A stretch of DNA of 64,000 bases from Callipepla californica brunnescens. Its lineage: Eukaryota; Chordata; Aves; Galliformes; Odontophoridae. Shown here one piece after another: positions 1-10,277 of the stretch; position 1 is the first letter of the stretch; every line of letters begins with the position of its first letter. The DNA lies in the NCBI GenBank assembly GCA_023055505.1, contig JALIRH010000030.1:5824001-5888000 (forward strand). Direction: 5' to 3'. Below the pieces are notes generated by a model, which saw only the letters and a program-made list of their open reading frames with translations, ran no database searches and was not told where the DNA came from. The translations under genes were made by a program, and so were the position numbers.

Positions 1-807
1 AGATCCCATCTCTTCGTGCACCAGCTCATGCACACAGACAAGAGACCATATAAGTGCTATGAGTGTGGGAAGAGCTTCAAATGCAGTTACAAATTGAAGC
101 TGCACCAGGAGAGGCACGCAGAACAGAGACCATATAAGTGCTCTGAGTGTCGAAAGAGCTTCAAAAGCAGTTATGAACTGAAGCAGCACCAGCGCAGCCA
201 CACAGATGAGAGACCCTATAAGTGCTCTGAGTGTGTGAAGAGCTTCAAAAGCAGTTCTGAATTGAAGGTGCACCATCGCAGCCACACAGGAGAGAGACCA
301 TATAAGTGCTCTGAGTGTGGGAAGAGCTTCAAAAGCAGTTCTAAATTGAAGCAGCACCATCGCAGCCACACAGGAGAGAGACCATATAATTGTTCTGAGT
401 GTGGGAAGAGCTTCAAAAGCAGTTCTAAATTGAAGCTGCACAAGCGGAGTCACACAGAAGAGAGACCATTTAAATGCTCTGAGTGTGGGAAGAGCTTCAA
501 ATGGAGTACTTCTTTGAAGCAGCACCAGCACAGCCACACAGAAGAGAGACCATATAAGTGCTCTGAGTGTGGGAAGTGCTTCAAAAGCAGTTCTCATTTG
601 AAGCTGCACCAGCGCAGCCACACAGGAGAGAGACCATATAAATGCTCTGAGTGTGGGAAGAGCTTCAGATGGAGTTCTGATTTAAAAGTACACAGACGCA
701 TCCATACAGGAGAGAAGCCATACAAGTGCTCTGAGTGTGAGAAGAGCTTCAAAAGCAGTTCTCATCTCAAATGCCACAAGAATATCCACACCACTGACAG
801 ACTGTAG
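1..807 (+). CDS. KRAB-type C2H2 zinc-finger gene A, 3' part of terminal exon (cut by window edge)
   Basis: This open frame runs from the window edge to a stop at 805-807. It encodes the end of one finger and nine complete C2H2 fingers (C-x2-C-x12-H-x3-H) joined by TGERP, TEERP or TDERP linkers. Such arrays bind DNA in the nucleus, and with a KRAB domain they usually recruit KAP1/TRIM28 for silencing; that role is family knowledge. The sequence is the same as 31676-32482 of unit B, so the KRAB exons presumably lie left of position 1. The last finger is followed by an HTTDRL tail and a TAG stop, as in B and C. The first Met in the frame is inside a finger and is not a real start. The DNA-contact positions are dominated by Ser, Lys, Glu and His. 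Function as a gene is inferred from unit B. Confidence 0.8.
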   Translation, partial: RSHLFVHQLMHTDKRPYKCYECGKSFKCSYKLKLHQERHAEQRPYKCSECRKSFKSSYELKQHQRSHTDERPYKCSECVKSFKSSSELKVHHRSHTGERPYKCSECGKSFKSSSKLKQHHRSHTGERPYNCSECGKSFKSSSKLKLHKRSHTEERPFKCSECGKSFKWSTSLKQHQHSHTEERPYKCSECGKCFKSSSHLKLHQRSHTGERPYKCSECGKSFRWSSDLKVHRRIHTGEKPYKCSECEKSFKSSSHLKCHKNIHTTDRL

Positions 808-3023
808 AAGCACCTTCAGAATATGAGAACCTTCAGAAGCAGTTGCAGCCACGTTTCCTACCAGCACATGCACACTGCAGACAGAGCCTGCAATGCCCCA
901 GACATGGAATAGCTTCAACCAGAGCCACAGACTGGTTACCCACTGTGGCTGTGTGTGGTGATGAACCACACAGTTCCCTTGTCCCAAGCGCGAGATGAGC
1001 TCCAACCACTGCTCAAACCTGGATCATGTAGAAAGGGATCCACTCAGGGCAGGGACCACAGAAATGCCAGCACCGCAGGAAGAGCTTCATCCAGAGCTCT
1101 GTCCACACAGAATATTGCCCAGTGCTCGTGAGGGGAATGCCCTTCAAGTGTCTGTCCTGGAGGAAGAATTTCTCTCAGGGCTGACTTCTCGTTTCTCATC
1201 GGAAAGACCCCAGTGCAGAGACCTTGAGAATGCTGGAGAACTCAGCATGAGAGAGACCCAGATGCTTCTCCCCCCAAAGGAAGAGTTTGCAAAGGAGATT
1301 GCTTTGCTGGAACCCTCTGCAGAAGGGAATTATCCCCGGAGTTTCAGATCACCTCAAAGGAGATCTCAAAGGAGATGGCTTCACTAGTTACCTCTGCAGA
1401 AATGACTTTATCCAGAAGATTCTGATGGCCTTTCCTTCCGAACAAAAGATATTCTCTCACCATGCCTTCTTTTCTCCTCTGCTCTTCCTGCAAGCAGCTT
1501 TTGCATGCCATCTCCTAAGGAAAATCAGCTGTGTACGGATGTTCTGTGTGTCTGTGTGCATGTGCTGCTCTCAGAAGTTTCTGAGTGCACTGATGCATGA
1601 AATACAAGTGTCAGGAAGGCAGTAACGTGGCTCGTGGAATTGTTCTGAAAATAACCTGTAGTTGAAGGGGAAGGGGGTGAATAAAGTAGGAGAGTTGTTC
1701 TGGAGCAAATCTCAATGTATCTTGCTTTTTGTTCTAAAAATAAAAGACCACTTGTGGATTGAGGAATGGTACAAGGAAGTTTGATTTTCATGCTGACTCC
1801 AGTCCACTGTTTGCAACACAGGGAGGCATTTCTTTCACACAAGCAATGTCATCCTTTTTCACAGAATTGCACATTGCCTCTACTCCTCTTCCCAAAAGAT
1901 TTCACAGGAGCTCAAAGCAGCTGTGAGACACCAAGCTTTGCTTGGCTCCACTAGATCTAATAAAAGCTGAGCTTGTTTCTCCCAAGTGCAGCATCCCATG
2001 TCTCAGGAGGTGGTGGGAGCAGAAGGCAGTGCAAACCCACAGGGTGCACAAGCAGCTTATCCCCGCAGCACAGAGATTTCAGTGTGCTCTCCAGTGCATG
2101 CTTGCCTCTTTTCTGAGCTTGAAGGTCTTTGATGTGACCTTGGAAATCATCTGGAAGAACTCGCGCAGAAGGGCCATCACATTTGCTGGGCTCTTCTCAA
2201 GCTGCAGTGCTTGGACTGCAGTTTGCAGGAAGTGGAGGTTGACTTCGGTGAGCTGGTGAAGCCGGCAGGAGCCTGCCCATGTCCTCAAGAGCTGTGAGTT
2301 TCTTTGTAGGATCCCTAAGCACTCCCTGAGAACCACAAGGAGATGATGCTTGCAGTATGGAGGAGCGCTGCTTCCTCCATCTCAGGGAGCAGGGGCCTGG
2401 TGTGGTGCAGGAGAGGTAGAGCAGGGCCCTGGGGGTTGGAGGAACACACAGCTCCGAGGAAAATGCGTGGGGAAGAAGCAAGCAGCTGGGAGGATTGGGA
2501 ATCCCCAGCAACATGAGATAGCAGCACAACCAAGAGCTGGAATGATGATTTATTTTTCAACTGCATCCAATTAATTCCTATCCTATGGCACTGCACATGT
2601 GTTTCCCCTCCCCTTTCAGATTTCCCCAAGAAGCGTTCTCACTATTGTCTATTTTGATCTTATATCACTGTGTTCTCAGAAATGCTGATTTTGCGTTCCT
2701 AGATAAAGCAAACAAACAAACATACACAGTGAGGTCGGTTTTCCATTTTACTTACCGATATATTATTAAAAATTAACTACTGATTTCACCCCCCATATTT
2801 TGTTGTACACCATGTCTAGCTGCATTAGGGGATGGAAAAATCACTTTTTTTTCCTCTCTCCCTGTACCTTCTTTCCCTGTGCTTTGGGGAAGGAAATCCT
2901 TCTGTAGTGGATATGAGTACCTACAGAGCTATGACTGCAGTGTGCATTCAGAAGGAAGAGAAGCGTTTCCAATGCCAAAATAGGTTGTTTTCCTTCTGGT
3001 GGTGGCATGGTGGTTTAAACGGT
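808..3023 (+). other. 3' UTR and flank of zinc-finger unit A
   Basis: No gene is supported here. The stretch matches 32483-34699 (B) almost perfectly and 56176-58333 (C) well, and in inverted form the flanks of D and E. Two AATAAA signals (1680-1685 and 1739-1744) are plausible poly(A) sites for the zinc-finger transcript. Small ORFs on both strands change freely between copies and look non-coding. Confidence 0.6.
1680..1744 (+). terminator. Candidate poly(A) signals of unit A
   Basis: AATAAA occurs at 1680-1685 and again at 1739-1744, about 0.9 kb after the zinc-finger stop codon. Both are kept in copies B and C, and the second also in inverted form in D. Use as cleavage signals is inferred. 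Confidence 0.5.
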
Positions 3024-3325
3024 TTACCAGGCTGGTTTGGCCCTCTTCTGTGACGATTGGTGCGGGGGACCCACGGACCCACTCCCCAGGAAAGCGGAAG
3101 GAGGAGAGGGAAAAAGGAGAAGGGAGATGGGTTTAAAAACAAAACAGCAGCAACGACCTGAGGAGGAAAGCTAATTTACAAAATAAGTTATCAGGAAGCT
3201 AAATAATACAATTTAATACAATATGATTGGAATGGAGGCTCATGAATCAGATCAAATGAGCAAGAGAAAGAATGTCCGATAAACCGAAGGCCTTACGCTA
3301 ATGCTGAAGGCGGACGGCTGCAACA
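3024..3325 (-). mobile_element. Antisense LTR remnant, same family as the 9509-10043 LTR
   Basis: The segment aligns with the inverted LTR at 15631-15960: a CCGGTT/CTGGTTTGGCC-like start, a purine-rich GGAAGGAGGAG tract, CTAATTTACAAAATAA, and the very similar block ATAAACCGAAGGCCTTACGC near 3280. The U3 end is missing. Copies lie at 34700-35001 and 58334-58630. Confidence 0.65.
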
Positions 3326-3597
3326 AACAGCCACTGCTACAGCAGTTGTGTGTACTGCCAAGGCTCAGAAGGGCACACGTTGTCCTTGTGTCGATAGGGC
3401 CTTCTTGTAACCCTGTAGGGAGGCCAGAAGGTGTTGTATCATTGTCCCTCACCGAACACTACACACCCACATCCCACTGACCGTGAGAGAGCCTTGGGCA
3501 GTCTACAGCACCACACCTCCAGAGGCTGCAGCTATGGCTTAACCCTTCTGTTCCAAGAGACAAACCAAGGGCTTTCCTTAACATTACAATCACCTGT
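3326..3597. other. Unassigned stretch between two LTR remnants
   Basis: About 270 bases repeated in copies B and C. I see no conserved frame, RNA gene or recognisable transposon part. It may be internal sequence of one of the flanking LTR elements. Confidence 0.4.
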
Positions 3598-3913
3598 TGC
3601 AATGGGATTGCCAGTAAATGAGCACCTGAGTGACCGGAGTGGAGGAGCCCAGATCCACCCATTCTCTCTCTCTCTCTCCCTATCAGTGCTGCTTCCAGGA
3701 GTTCCTATATGCTCAGAGCCTGCACAGGTTAACCCCCTCCCCTCCCTTGCTCTCTTACTACCAGCTCACCAGAGTTTGAATGAGAGGTGGCGGCATTCCT
3801 TAACTCAAGCGGTTGCTGGGAGGGGTGAGTTAATTCCCCTTTCCTCTAGGATCTTGTTATATAGCACCTGTATCTGAAATAAGGGCTCAGTCACTGCCTT
3901 AATTTCCTTTACA
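3598..3913 (+). mobile_element. LTR remnant of the second (ERV-L-like) family
   Basis: It aligns with the LTR at 17848-18188: AATGAGCACCTGAGTGACCGG, a CT-rich tract, GGGAGGGGTGAGTTAATTCCCC, a TCTGAAATAAGGGCTC block where the better copy has its AATAAA, and a TTTACA end. It abuts CR1 sequence directly. It is diverged and no matching internal region is attached. Confidence 0.65.
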
Positions 3914-5511
3914 CTGCTCATCACGGGAGACTTCAACCATGCCAATATTGGTTGGAAGGAGAACAAGGCAGGGCACCAGCAATCCAAGTGTTTCCTGGAA
4001 TGAGTTGATGATAAGTTCTTCTTCCAGGTGGTGCAGGAACCCAAGAGAAATTGTGCTATGCTGGAACTCATCAATGTCTTCCCAGCAAGGAGAGGCTGAT
4101 GAGTAATGTGGAGCTCAAGGGCCAAAAAATGATGGAGTTCAAGATCTTTACGGCATCAAAGTGGGTATGCAGCAAGCTCACGACTCTGCACTTCAGGAGA
4201 GCAGACATTGACCTCTTCAGAGAAGTATTTGGCGGGGTGATATGGTATAAAGCCCTGGAGGGAAGAGCAGACCAAGAAAAATTGTCTGTATTCAAGGACC
4301 ATCTCCTCCAAGCCCAGGAGCAGTGCATGCCACAATGGAGACGGGCAGGCAAGGATGCCAGGAAGCCTCCGTGAATGAACAGGTTGCTCCTGCACTTACT
4401 TATCTGTCATAGTTGAAAGGCCATAGGAGTGTGGTGAAGTTCCCACTGTCTGTAGAAAGGGAAACATAACCCCCATTTCCAAAAAGGCTAAAAAAGAAAA
4501 TCCAGGGAACTACAGGCCAGTCAGTCTCACCTCTGTGCCTGCCAAGATCATGGAGCAGATCCCCCTGAAGGTCCATCTAAGGCACATGGAAAATAAAGAC
4601 CGGGTGATTTGTGGTAACCAACACGGCTTCACCAAGATCATGTCATGCCTGACAAACATGGTGGCCTTTTATTATGGAGTTATGGCCTTAGTGGAGAAAG
4701 GAAGAGCAGCTCATGTCATCTACATGGACTTGTCCAAAGCATTGGACACACTGCCACGTGACATCCTGGTCACCAAATTGGAGAGAAATTGATTTGAAGG
4801 ACAGAACAATCCCTGGGTATGGAATTGGCTGAACAGTTCCATTCAGAGAGTTGTGGTCAATGGCTCAGTGTCCAAATGGAGTCCGGTGATGAGTGGTGTC
4901 CCTCAGGGATCAGTGCTGGGACCAGTGTTACTTAACATCTTTGTAGGAGACATAGGCTGTGGGATAGAGTGCACCCTCAGCAAGTTTGTGAATGACACCA
5001 AAAGGAGTGGTGCAGTTGACATGCTAGACGGAAGAGGGTACCATCCAAAGGCACCTGGACAGCCTTGAGAGATAAGCCTATGCCAGCCTCATGAAATTCA
5101 GCAAAGTCAATTGCAAGGTCCTGCAACCTGGGTTGGCACAAATATGAGCACAGAAGGGATTGAGAGCAGCCCTGAGAAGGACCCCACCTGGAGTGGGTGT
5201 TCTGGAGCCCCCAACACAAGAAGGACGTGCAGCTGTTGGAGCAGGTCCAGAGAAGGGCTACAAAGATGGTCAGAGGGCTGGAGCACCTCCCCTACGAGGA
5301 CAGGCTGAGAGATCTGGGGCTTTTCAGCCTGGAGAAGAGAAGGCTCCAGGGAGGCCTTAGGGAGGCCTTCCAGTACCTGGAGGGGACCTACAGGAAAGCT
5401 GGGAAGGAACGCTTTTTAAGGGAATATAGCAGCAGAACAAGGGAAATTGGCTTTGAACTGGAAGAGGATGCAGTTTAGACTAGATACTAGGAGAAATTCC
5501 ACCTGTGAGGG
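3914..5511 (+). mobile_element. CR1-type LINE fragment (ORF2 endonuclease end and RT), decayed
   Basis: Reading frames broken by stops and frameshifts encode the end of a LINE endonuclease (GDFNHANI near 3930) followed by a reverse transcriptase with [11 protein letters not shown] near 4510, [20 protein letters not shown] near 4890 and the C-terminal block EDRLRDLGLFSLEKRRL near 5300. CR1 copies itself by target-primed reverse transcription. The polymerase motif usually written F-A-D-D reads F-V-N-D near 4985, so one catalytic Asp is lost. The element is cut at 5511 by a retroviral LTR starting in TGTCATGG; the same junction occurs in copies B and C. Confidence 0.85.
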
Positions 5512-5812
5512 TGTCATGGTTTTCTGATTTTTGGCATTGGTATTCCACTTCATAACATCATGTAGTGCATTAAGAGTTAAAGAGTTAATACTCCAGCTCT
5601 ATGGATCATTGATATTTCCAGGTATACTTATCTCAGAAGGGAAGAAGAACTACATTCCCCAGAGGACTTTGCAATGCATTGCATTTTTACGCATTTCCGC
5701 TCAGAGAGAAAAGATAAAAAGTGTCTGCGGTCACGGGACACTCTCTTTCCTTTGGGATCGACTCAGCATTGGGTGCTCGCTGCTGTCTCGCCTTTAGCGT
5801 TAGTGTAAGGGT
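5512..5812 (+). mobile_element. Truncated 5' LTR (U3-R) of old provirus A
   Basis: It starts TGTCATGGTTTTCTGATTTT and aligns with the 9509 LTR through ACTACATTCCCCAGAGGACTTTGCAATGC and GCGTTAGTGTAAGG, then loses similarity. The U5 part and primer binding site are missing. An AAAGATAAAAAG motif is a TATA-like promoter element. Confidence 0.7.
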
Positions 5813-6236
5813 CTGGCTTATGCCAATCAGACCTTATTCACTACTATCCCAGAGAGGCATAGTTTTTGAAATAGAGCAAGAGAATCTCCGAGCTGAAAAA
5901 GATGTTGTCCATATCCAGAAAGAGAGTCTTTTAGCTGACAATCAGACTCTCCTGTCCAATTTAGACAGCCTCCATTCTGATCAAGACACCCTCCAGACCA
6001 AGCAAGTCACATTTCAGATCTAGAAAAACGCCCTCCAGGCCGAAAGAGATGCTCTCCAACCTGAGCAAGATGCCCTCCAGTCCAAACTCAACAACCCTCA
6101 GTGTCAACAAGATGGTCTCCAAGCTGAGCACAATGTCCTCCAACCCGATAGAGACACCCTCCAGTCCGAGTTAGACATCCTCCTGTCTGAACGGTACTCC
6201 TTCAGAACTGAGCGAGGTGCCTACCAGCCACAATAG
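5813..6236 (+). pseudogene. Heptad-repeat (coiled-coil) gag remnant of provirus A
   Basis: From about 5850 the frame encodes seven-residue repeats of the form xLQxExD, such as DALQPEQ and DTLQSEL, mirrored in the DNA by a roughly 21-bp repeat with the core CTCCAG. Leucines at a fixed heptad spacing predict a long coiled coil. One internal TAG stop follows TFQI near 6020. The frame ends at TAG 6234-6236, immediately before the protease coding region, the place where gag ends in the provirus at 10695-12035. I therefore read it as the C-terminal part of a structural protein, by position; its sequence is unlike the other gag. Copies lie at 37496-37925 and 61113-61538. Confidence 0.6.
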
Positions 6237-9200
6237 CCCGTACCCCCCAGCCAGGTGTGGGGAAAGGAATAACAGAGTGTATTGGACTGTGTGGATTCGA
6301 TGGCCATGGACCATCAGAAACACAAAAATATAAGGCATTAGTGGACACTGGTGCACAATGCACTCTAATGCCCTCGAGTCACCAAGGGACAGATTTCATT
6401 TCTGGGGTGACTGGCTGCTCCCAAGAGTTGACCAAGCTGGAGGCTGAAATAAGTCTCACTGGTAAAGATTGGCAAAATCATCTTATTGTGACTGGTCCAG
6501 GGGCTCCATGTAAACTTTATTACCTCAGAAGGGGATATTTTAAGGATCTCAAGGGGTATCGATGAGCTGCTGTGGACGCAGATAACATTGAGCAGCTGTC
6601 TGTTTAGCCTGGCCTGTCAGAAGATCCGTCTGTTGTGGGGTTGCTATAAGTGGAGGAGCAACAGGTCCCGATTGCTATAAAAACAGTGCACAGACGGCAG
6701 CACCGCACCAACAGGGATTCCTTGCTCCCTATTCATAATCTGATTCGTCAGCTAAAGAGCCAGGGAGTGATCAGCAAAACCCACTCACCGTTTAGCAGCC
6801 CCTTATGGCCAGTGCGTAAAGCCGGTGGAGAATGGAGGCTGATGGTAGATGACCGTGGCCTGAATGAAGTCACACCCCCACTGAGTGCTGCTGTGCCAGA
6901 CATGCTTCAACTCCAGTATGAACTGGAGTCAAAAGCAGCCAAGTGGTATGCCACCACTGACATTGCTAATGCCTTCTTTTCAATTCCTCTGGCCACAGAA
7001 TGCAGGCCACAGTTTGCCTTTACCTGGAGGGGCGTTCAGTACACCTGGAACCATTTGCCCCAGGGGTGGAGTCACAGCCCAACCATTTGCCATGGGTTGA
7101 TCCAAACTGCATTGGAACAGGGCGGTGCTCCTGAGCACTTACAAGACATTGATGATATCAGTATGTGGGGTTCTACAGCAGAGGAATTTTTCAAGAAAGA
7201 AGAGAGAATAATCCAGATCCTCCTGCGAGCTGGCTTTGCTATTAAGCGAGGCAAAGTGAAAGGGCCTGCACAGGAAATTCAGTTCCTTGGTATAAAGTGG
7301 CAACATGGACGTCGTCACATCCCAGCAGTTGTGATTGACAAAATTACTGCAATGTCTCCACCCACTAGTAAGACAGAGACCCAAGCTTTTTTGGGTGTAG
7401 TGGGCTTTTGGAGAATGCATGTTCCAAACTACAGCCTCATGGTGAGTCCCACTTTATCAGGTGATGCAGAAGAAGAATGATTTTGTATGGGGACCTGAGC
7501 AGCAGTAGGCTTTTGAGCAAATTAAGCAGGATATAGCCCGTGCCGTGGCCCTGGGGCTAGTGTGGATGGGACATGATGTAAAGAACATCCTCTACACTGC
7601 TGCTGGAAAGGAAGGTCCCACTTGGAGTCTGTGGCAAAGAGCCTCTGGGGAGACCCGAGGCCGACCCCTGGGATTTTGGAGCAGAGCGCACAGGGGGTCT
7701 GAGGAGTGCTACACTCCAACTGAAAAGGAGATCTTAGCCGCGTACGAGGGGGTTCGAGCTGCTTCCGAAGTAATCGGTACTGAAATGCAGCTCCTTCTGG
7801 CACCTCGACTGCCAGTGCTGAACTGGATGTTCAAAGGAAAGGTTCCCTCCACCCATCATGCTACTGATGCCACTTGGAGTAAGTGGATTGCGCTGATTAC
7901 ACAGCGAGCTCGGATGGGGAACCTCAGTCATCCAGGAATCCTAGAAGTGATCATGGACTGGCCTGAAGGTAAAAAGTTTGGAACAACACCAGCAGAGGAG
8001 GTATCACGTGCTAAAGAGGCCCCACCATATAATGAACTACCAGACAATGAAAAGAGATATGCCCTGTTCACAGATGGATCATGTCACACTGTGGTAAACA
8101 ATCGCAGATGGAAATCTGCTGCGTGGAGCCCCACATGATGAGTTGCAGAGGCCACAGAAGGAAAAGGAGAGTCAAGCCAATTTGCAGAAGTAAAGACTGT
8201 CCAACTGGCCATAGATATTGCTGAACGTGAGAGGTGGCCAGTGCTTTATCTTTACACTGACTCATGGATGGTGGCAAATGCCTTATGGGGGTGGTTACAG
8301 CAATGGGAACAAAATGGCTGGCAACGGAAGGGTAAACGTATTTGGGCCACTGAACTGTGGAAAGATATTGCTGCCCAAGTAAAAAATATGGTTGTAAAGG
8401 TGTGCCATGTAGATGCTCATGTTCCTAAGAGCCAGGCAACTGAAGAACAACAAAACAAGCGCCAGGTAGATCGAGCTGCCAAAGTTAAGGTGACTCAAGT
8501 AGACTTGGACTGGCAACATAAGAGTGAGTTATTTCTAGTTCGGTGGGCCCATGAGACCTCGGGCCATCAAGGAAGGGATGCAACATATAAGTGGGCTAGA
8601 GACCAAGGGGTGGACTTAACTATGGATGCCATCGCACAGGTGATCCATGACTGTGATACATGCGCCGCAATTAAACAAGCCAAGAGGATGAAACCTCTTT
8701 GGGAGGAAGGCCAATGGCAAAAATATAAATATGGGGAGGCGTGGCAGGTTGATTATATCACCTTGCCGTGATCTCGCAGTGGTAAGCGTTATGTGCTCAC
8801 CATGGTGGAGGCGACCACTGGGTGGCTTGAAACATACACAGTACCCCATGCTACCGCCCGAAACACCATTCTAGGTCTGGAGAAACAAGTCCTGTGGTGA
8901 CATGGTACTCCAGAAAGAATTGAGTCTGATAATGGAACTCATTTTAAAAATTCTCTTGTAAATACTTGGGCCAAAGATCATGGCATTGAGTGGATTTATC
9001 ATATCCCCTATCATGCACCAGCTTCTGGTAAAATTGAAAGGTACAATGGGTTGTTAAAAACAATGTTGAAAGCAATGGGTGGTGGAACATTTAAGCGCTG
9101 GGAGTAAAATTTGTCAGAAGCCACCTGGTTGGTCAACACTCGAGGATCTATCAATCGCAATGGTCCTGCCCAGTCCAGCTCTCTGCCTACTGTAGAGGGA

Positions 9201-9401
9201 GATAAGGTCCCTGTAGTACATGTAAAGAACATGTTGGGAAAAGCAGTTTGGGTCCTTCCAGCTTCTGGAAAGGGCAAACCTCTCCGTGGAACTGTCTTTG
9301 CTCAGGGACCTGGGTCTACCTGGTGGGTGGTGCAGAAGAATGGGGATGTTCAATGTATACCACAAGGGAATTTGATGTCTGGAGACCGCCCTCAGTAATT
9401 C
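6237..9401 (+). pseudogene. pol: Provirus A pro-pol remnant (protease, RT, RNase H, integrase)
   Basis: Broken frames encode, in order: an aspartic protease with VDTGAQC (about 6340-6360); RT (6650-7480) with [11 protein letters not shown] and a DIDD box where related copies have Y-I/M-DD; RNase H with LFTDGSC near 8065 and YTDSWM near 8255; and integrase with an H-x3-H / C-x2-C zinc module near 8550-8680, DNGTHF near 8930 and the Glu of GKIERYNG near 9035. Multiple stops and frameshifts, including an extra base near 7450 shared with the copies at 39690 and 63940, make it non-functional. No env follows; the polypurine tract lies about 100 bp after the integrase stop. The protein order and missing env fit class III-like elements. 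Confidence 0.85.
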
Positions 9402-9496
9402 TATGTATATACTTGTATATATAATGTGTGCGTGTATCTAATGCACGTTAATCATTGTTCTTCTGTATGTATCAAGCATGATATAGTGATGTGGAA

Positions 9497-9508
9497 TAAG
9501 GGGTGGAA
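9497..9508 (+). other. Polypurine tract
   Basis: The purine-rich run AAGGGGTGGAA sits immediately before the TG of the LTR, the usual site for plus-strand priming in retroviruses. The same run precedes the LTR at 15327. Confidence 0.7.
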
Positions 9509-9767
9509 TGTCGTGGTTTTATGATTTTTTGGTACTGGTATTCCACATCATGGCATCATGTGGTGCATTGGGAGTCAGGGAGAACTACATTCCCTAGAGG
9601 ACTTTGCAATGCTTTGTATTTTTTCACGTGTTTTCCGCCCAGAGGGAACAGATAAAAACTCTCTGTGGTCACGGGACGTTCTCTCTTTCCTCTAGGATCA
9701 CTTAGGAGTGGGTGCTCGCTGCCGTCCGCCTTCAGCGTTAGCGTAAGGCCTTCGGTTTATCGGGCAC

Positions 9768-9805
<38 letters not shown>

Positions 9806-10043
9806 ATTTTGTTTGATTCATTGGGCTTAATTCCAAACTGTATTGCATTATATTGTGTTATTTAGTTCCTGATGTCTTATTTAGTAAATTAGCTTTTCCC
9901 CCTCAGATCGTTGCCGCTGTTTTGTTTTGGGGCTTATTTCCTTTTTTCCCTTTCCCCCTTCCCCCTGTCCGGGGTGTGGGCCTGTGGGTCTCCTTCCTCG
10001 GTTGTTGCGGGGCCGGGCCGAACCCGCCCACAAACCCCTGACA
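9509..10043 (+). mobile_element. Full LTR shared by provirus A and provirus 2
   Basis: 535 bp bounded by TGTC and GACA inverted ends. It is preceded by a polypurine tract (as a 3' LTR would be) and followed by a primer binding site (as a 5' LTR would be). It contains an AGATAAAAAC TATA-like box near 9650, a CT microsatellite near 9770-9800 and a pyrimidine-rich U5. The two-sided context makes it the middle LTR of a tandem provirus. Confidence 0.85.
9767..9802 (+). repeat. (CT)n microsatellite in LTR
   Basis: An uninterrupted CT run of about 15 units inside the LTR. The matching LTRs carry a shorter run near 15588-15612 and a longer GA run near 15874-15910, so it varies in length between copies. 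Confidence 0.9.
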
Positions 10044-10047
10044 TTTT

Positions 10048-10065
10048 AGGCGCCCAACGTGGGGC
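10048..10065 (+). other. Primer binding site, lysine tRNA type
   Basis: GGCGCCCAACGTGGGGC follows the LTR end by a few bases. It matches the tRNA-Lys(1,2)-type primer site used by spumaviruses and some betaretroviruses; the leading T is replaced. This marks the start of provirus 2. Confidence 0.75.
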
Positions 10066-10277
10066 ACAACCAGCTGCCTTAGCCGGGCAGAGAGAAACTT
10101 TTAGAGTGAATCTCTGTCTGTTGTTAACAAGCTTATCTGTACTGCAAGTGCTGTACAGCAAAACACGACCTTGAAGTCCGGGCGTACTGCCAGTTGTTTT
10201 GGGATATCTGTAAACTTCTTTTGGGTACTGCCAGATTGTTTTAGTACAAGAAAAAAAAAATAATAATAATAATAAAA

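Noticed and set aside
2079..2336. 85-codon minus-strand ORF (with copies in B and C) that looked like a helical protein fragment
   Set aside because: Between A and C most base changes alter amino acids, and D and E copies are broken; no purifying selection is visible, so I do not call a gene.
9399..9496. Possible env gene after integrase in provirus A or provirus 2
   Set aside because: Only about 100 bp separate the pol stop from the polypurine tract in both elements.
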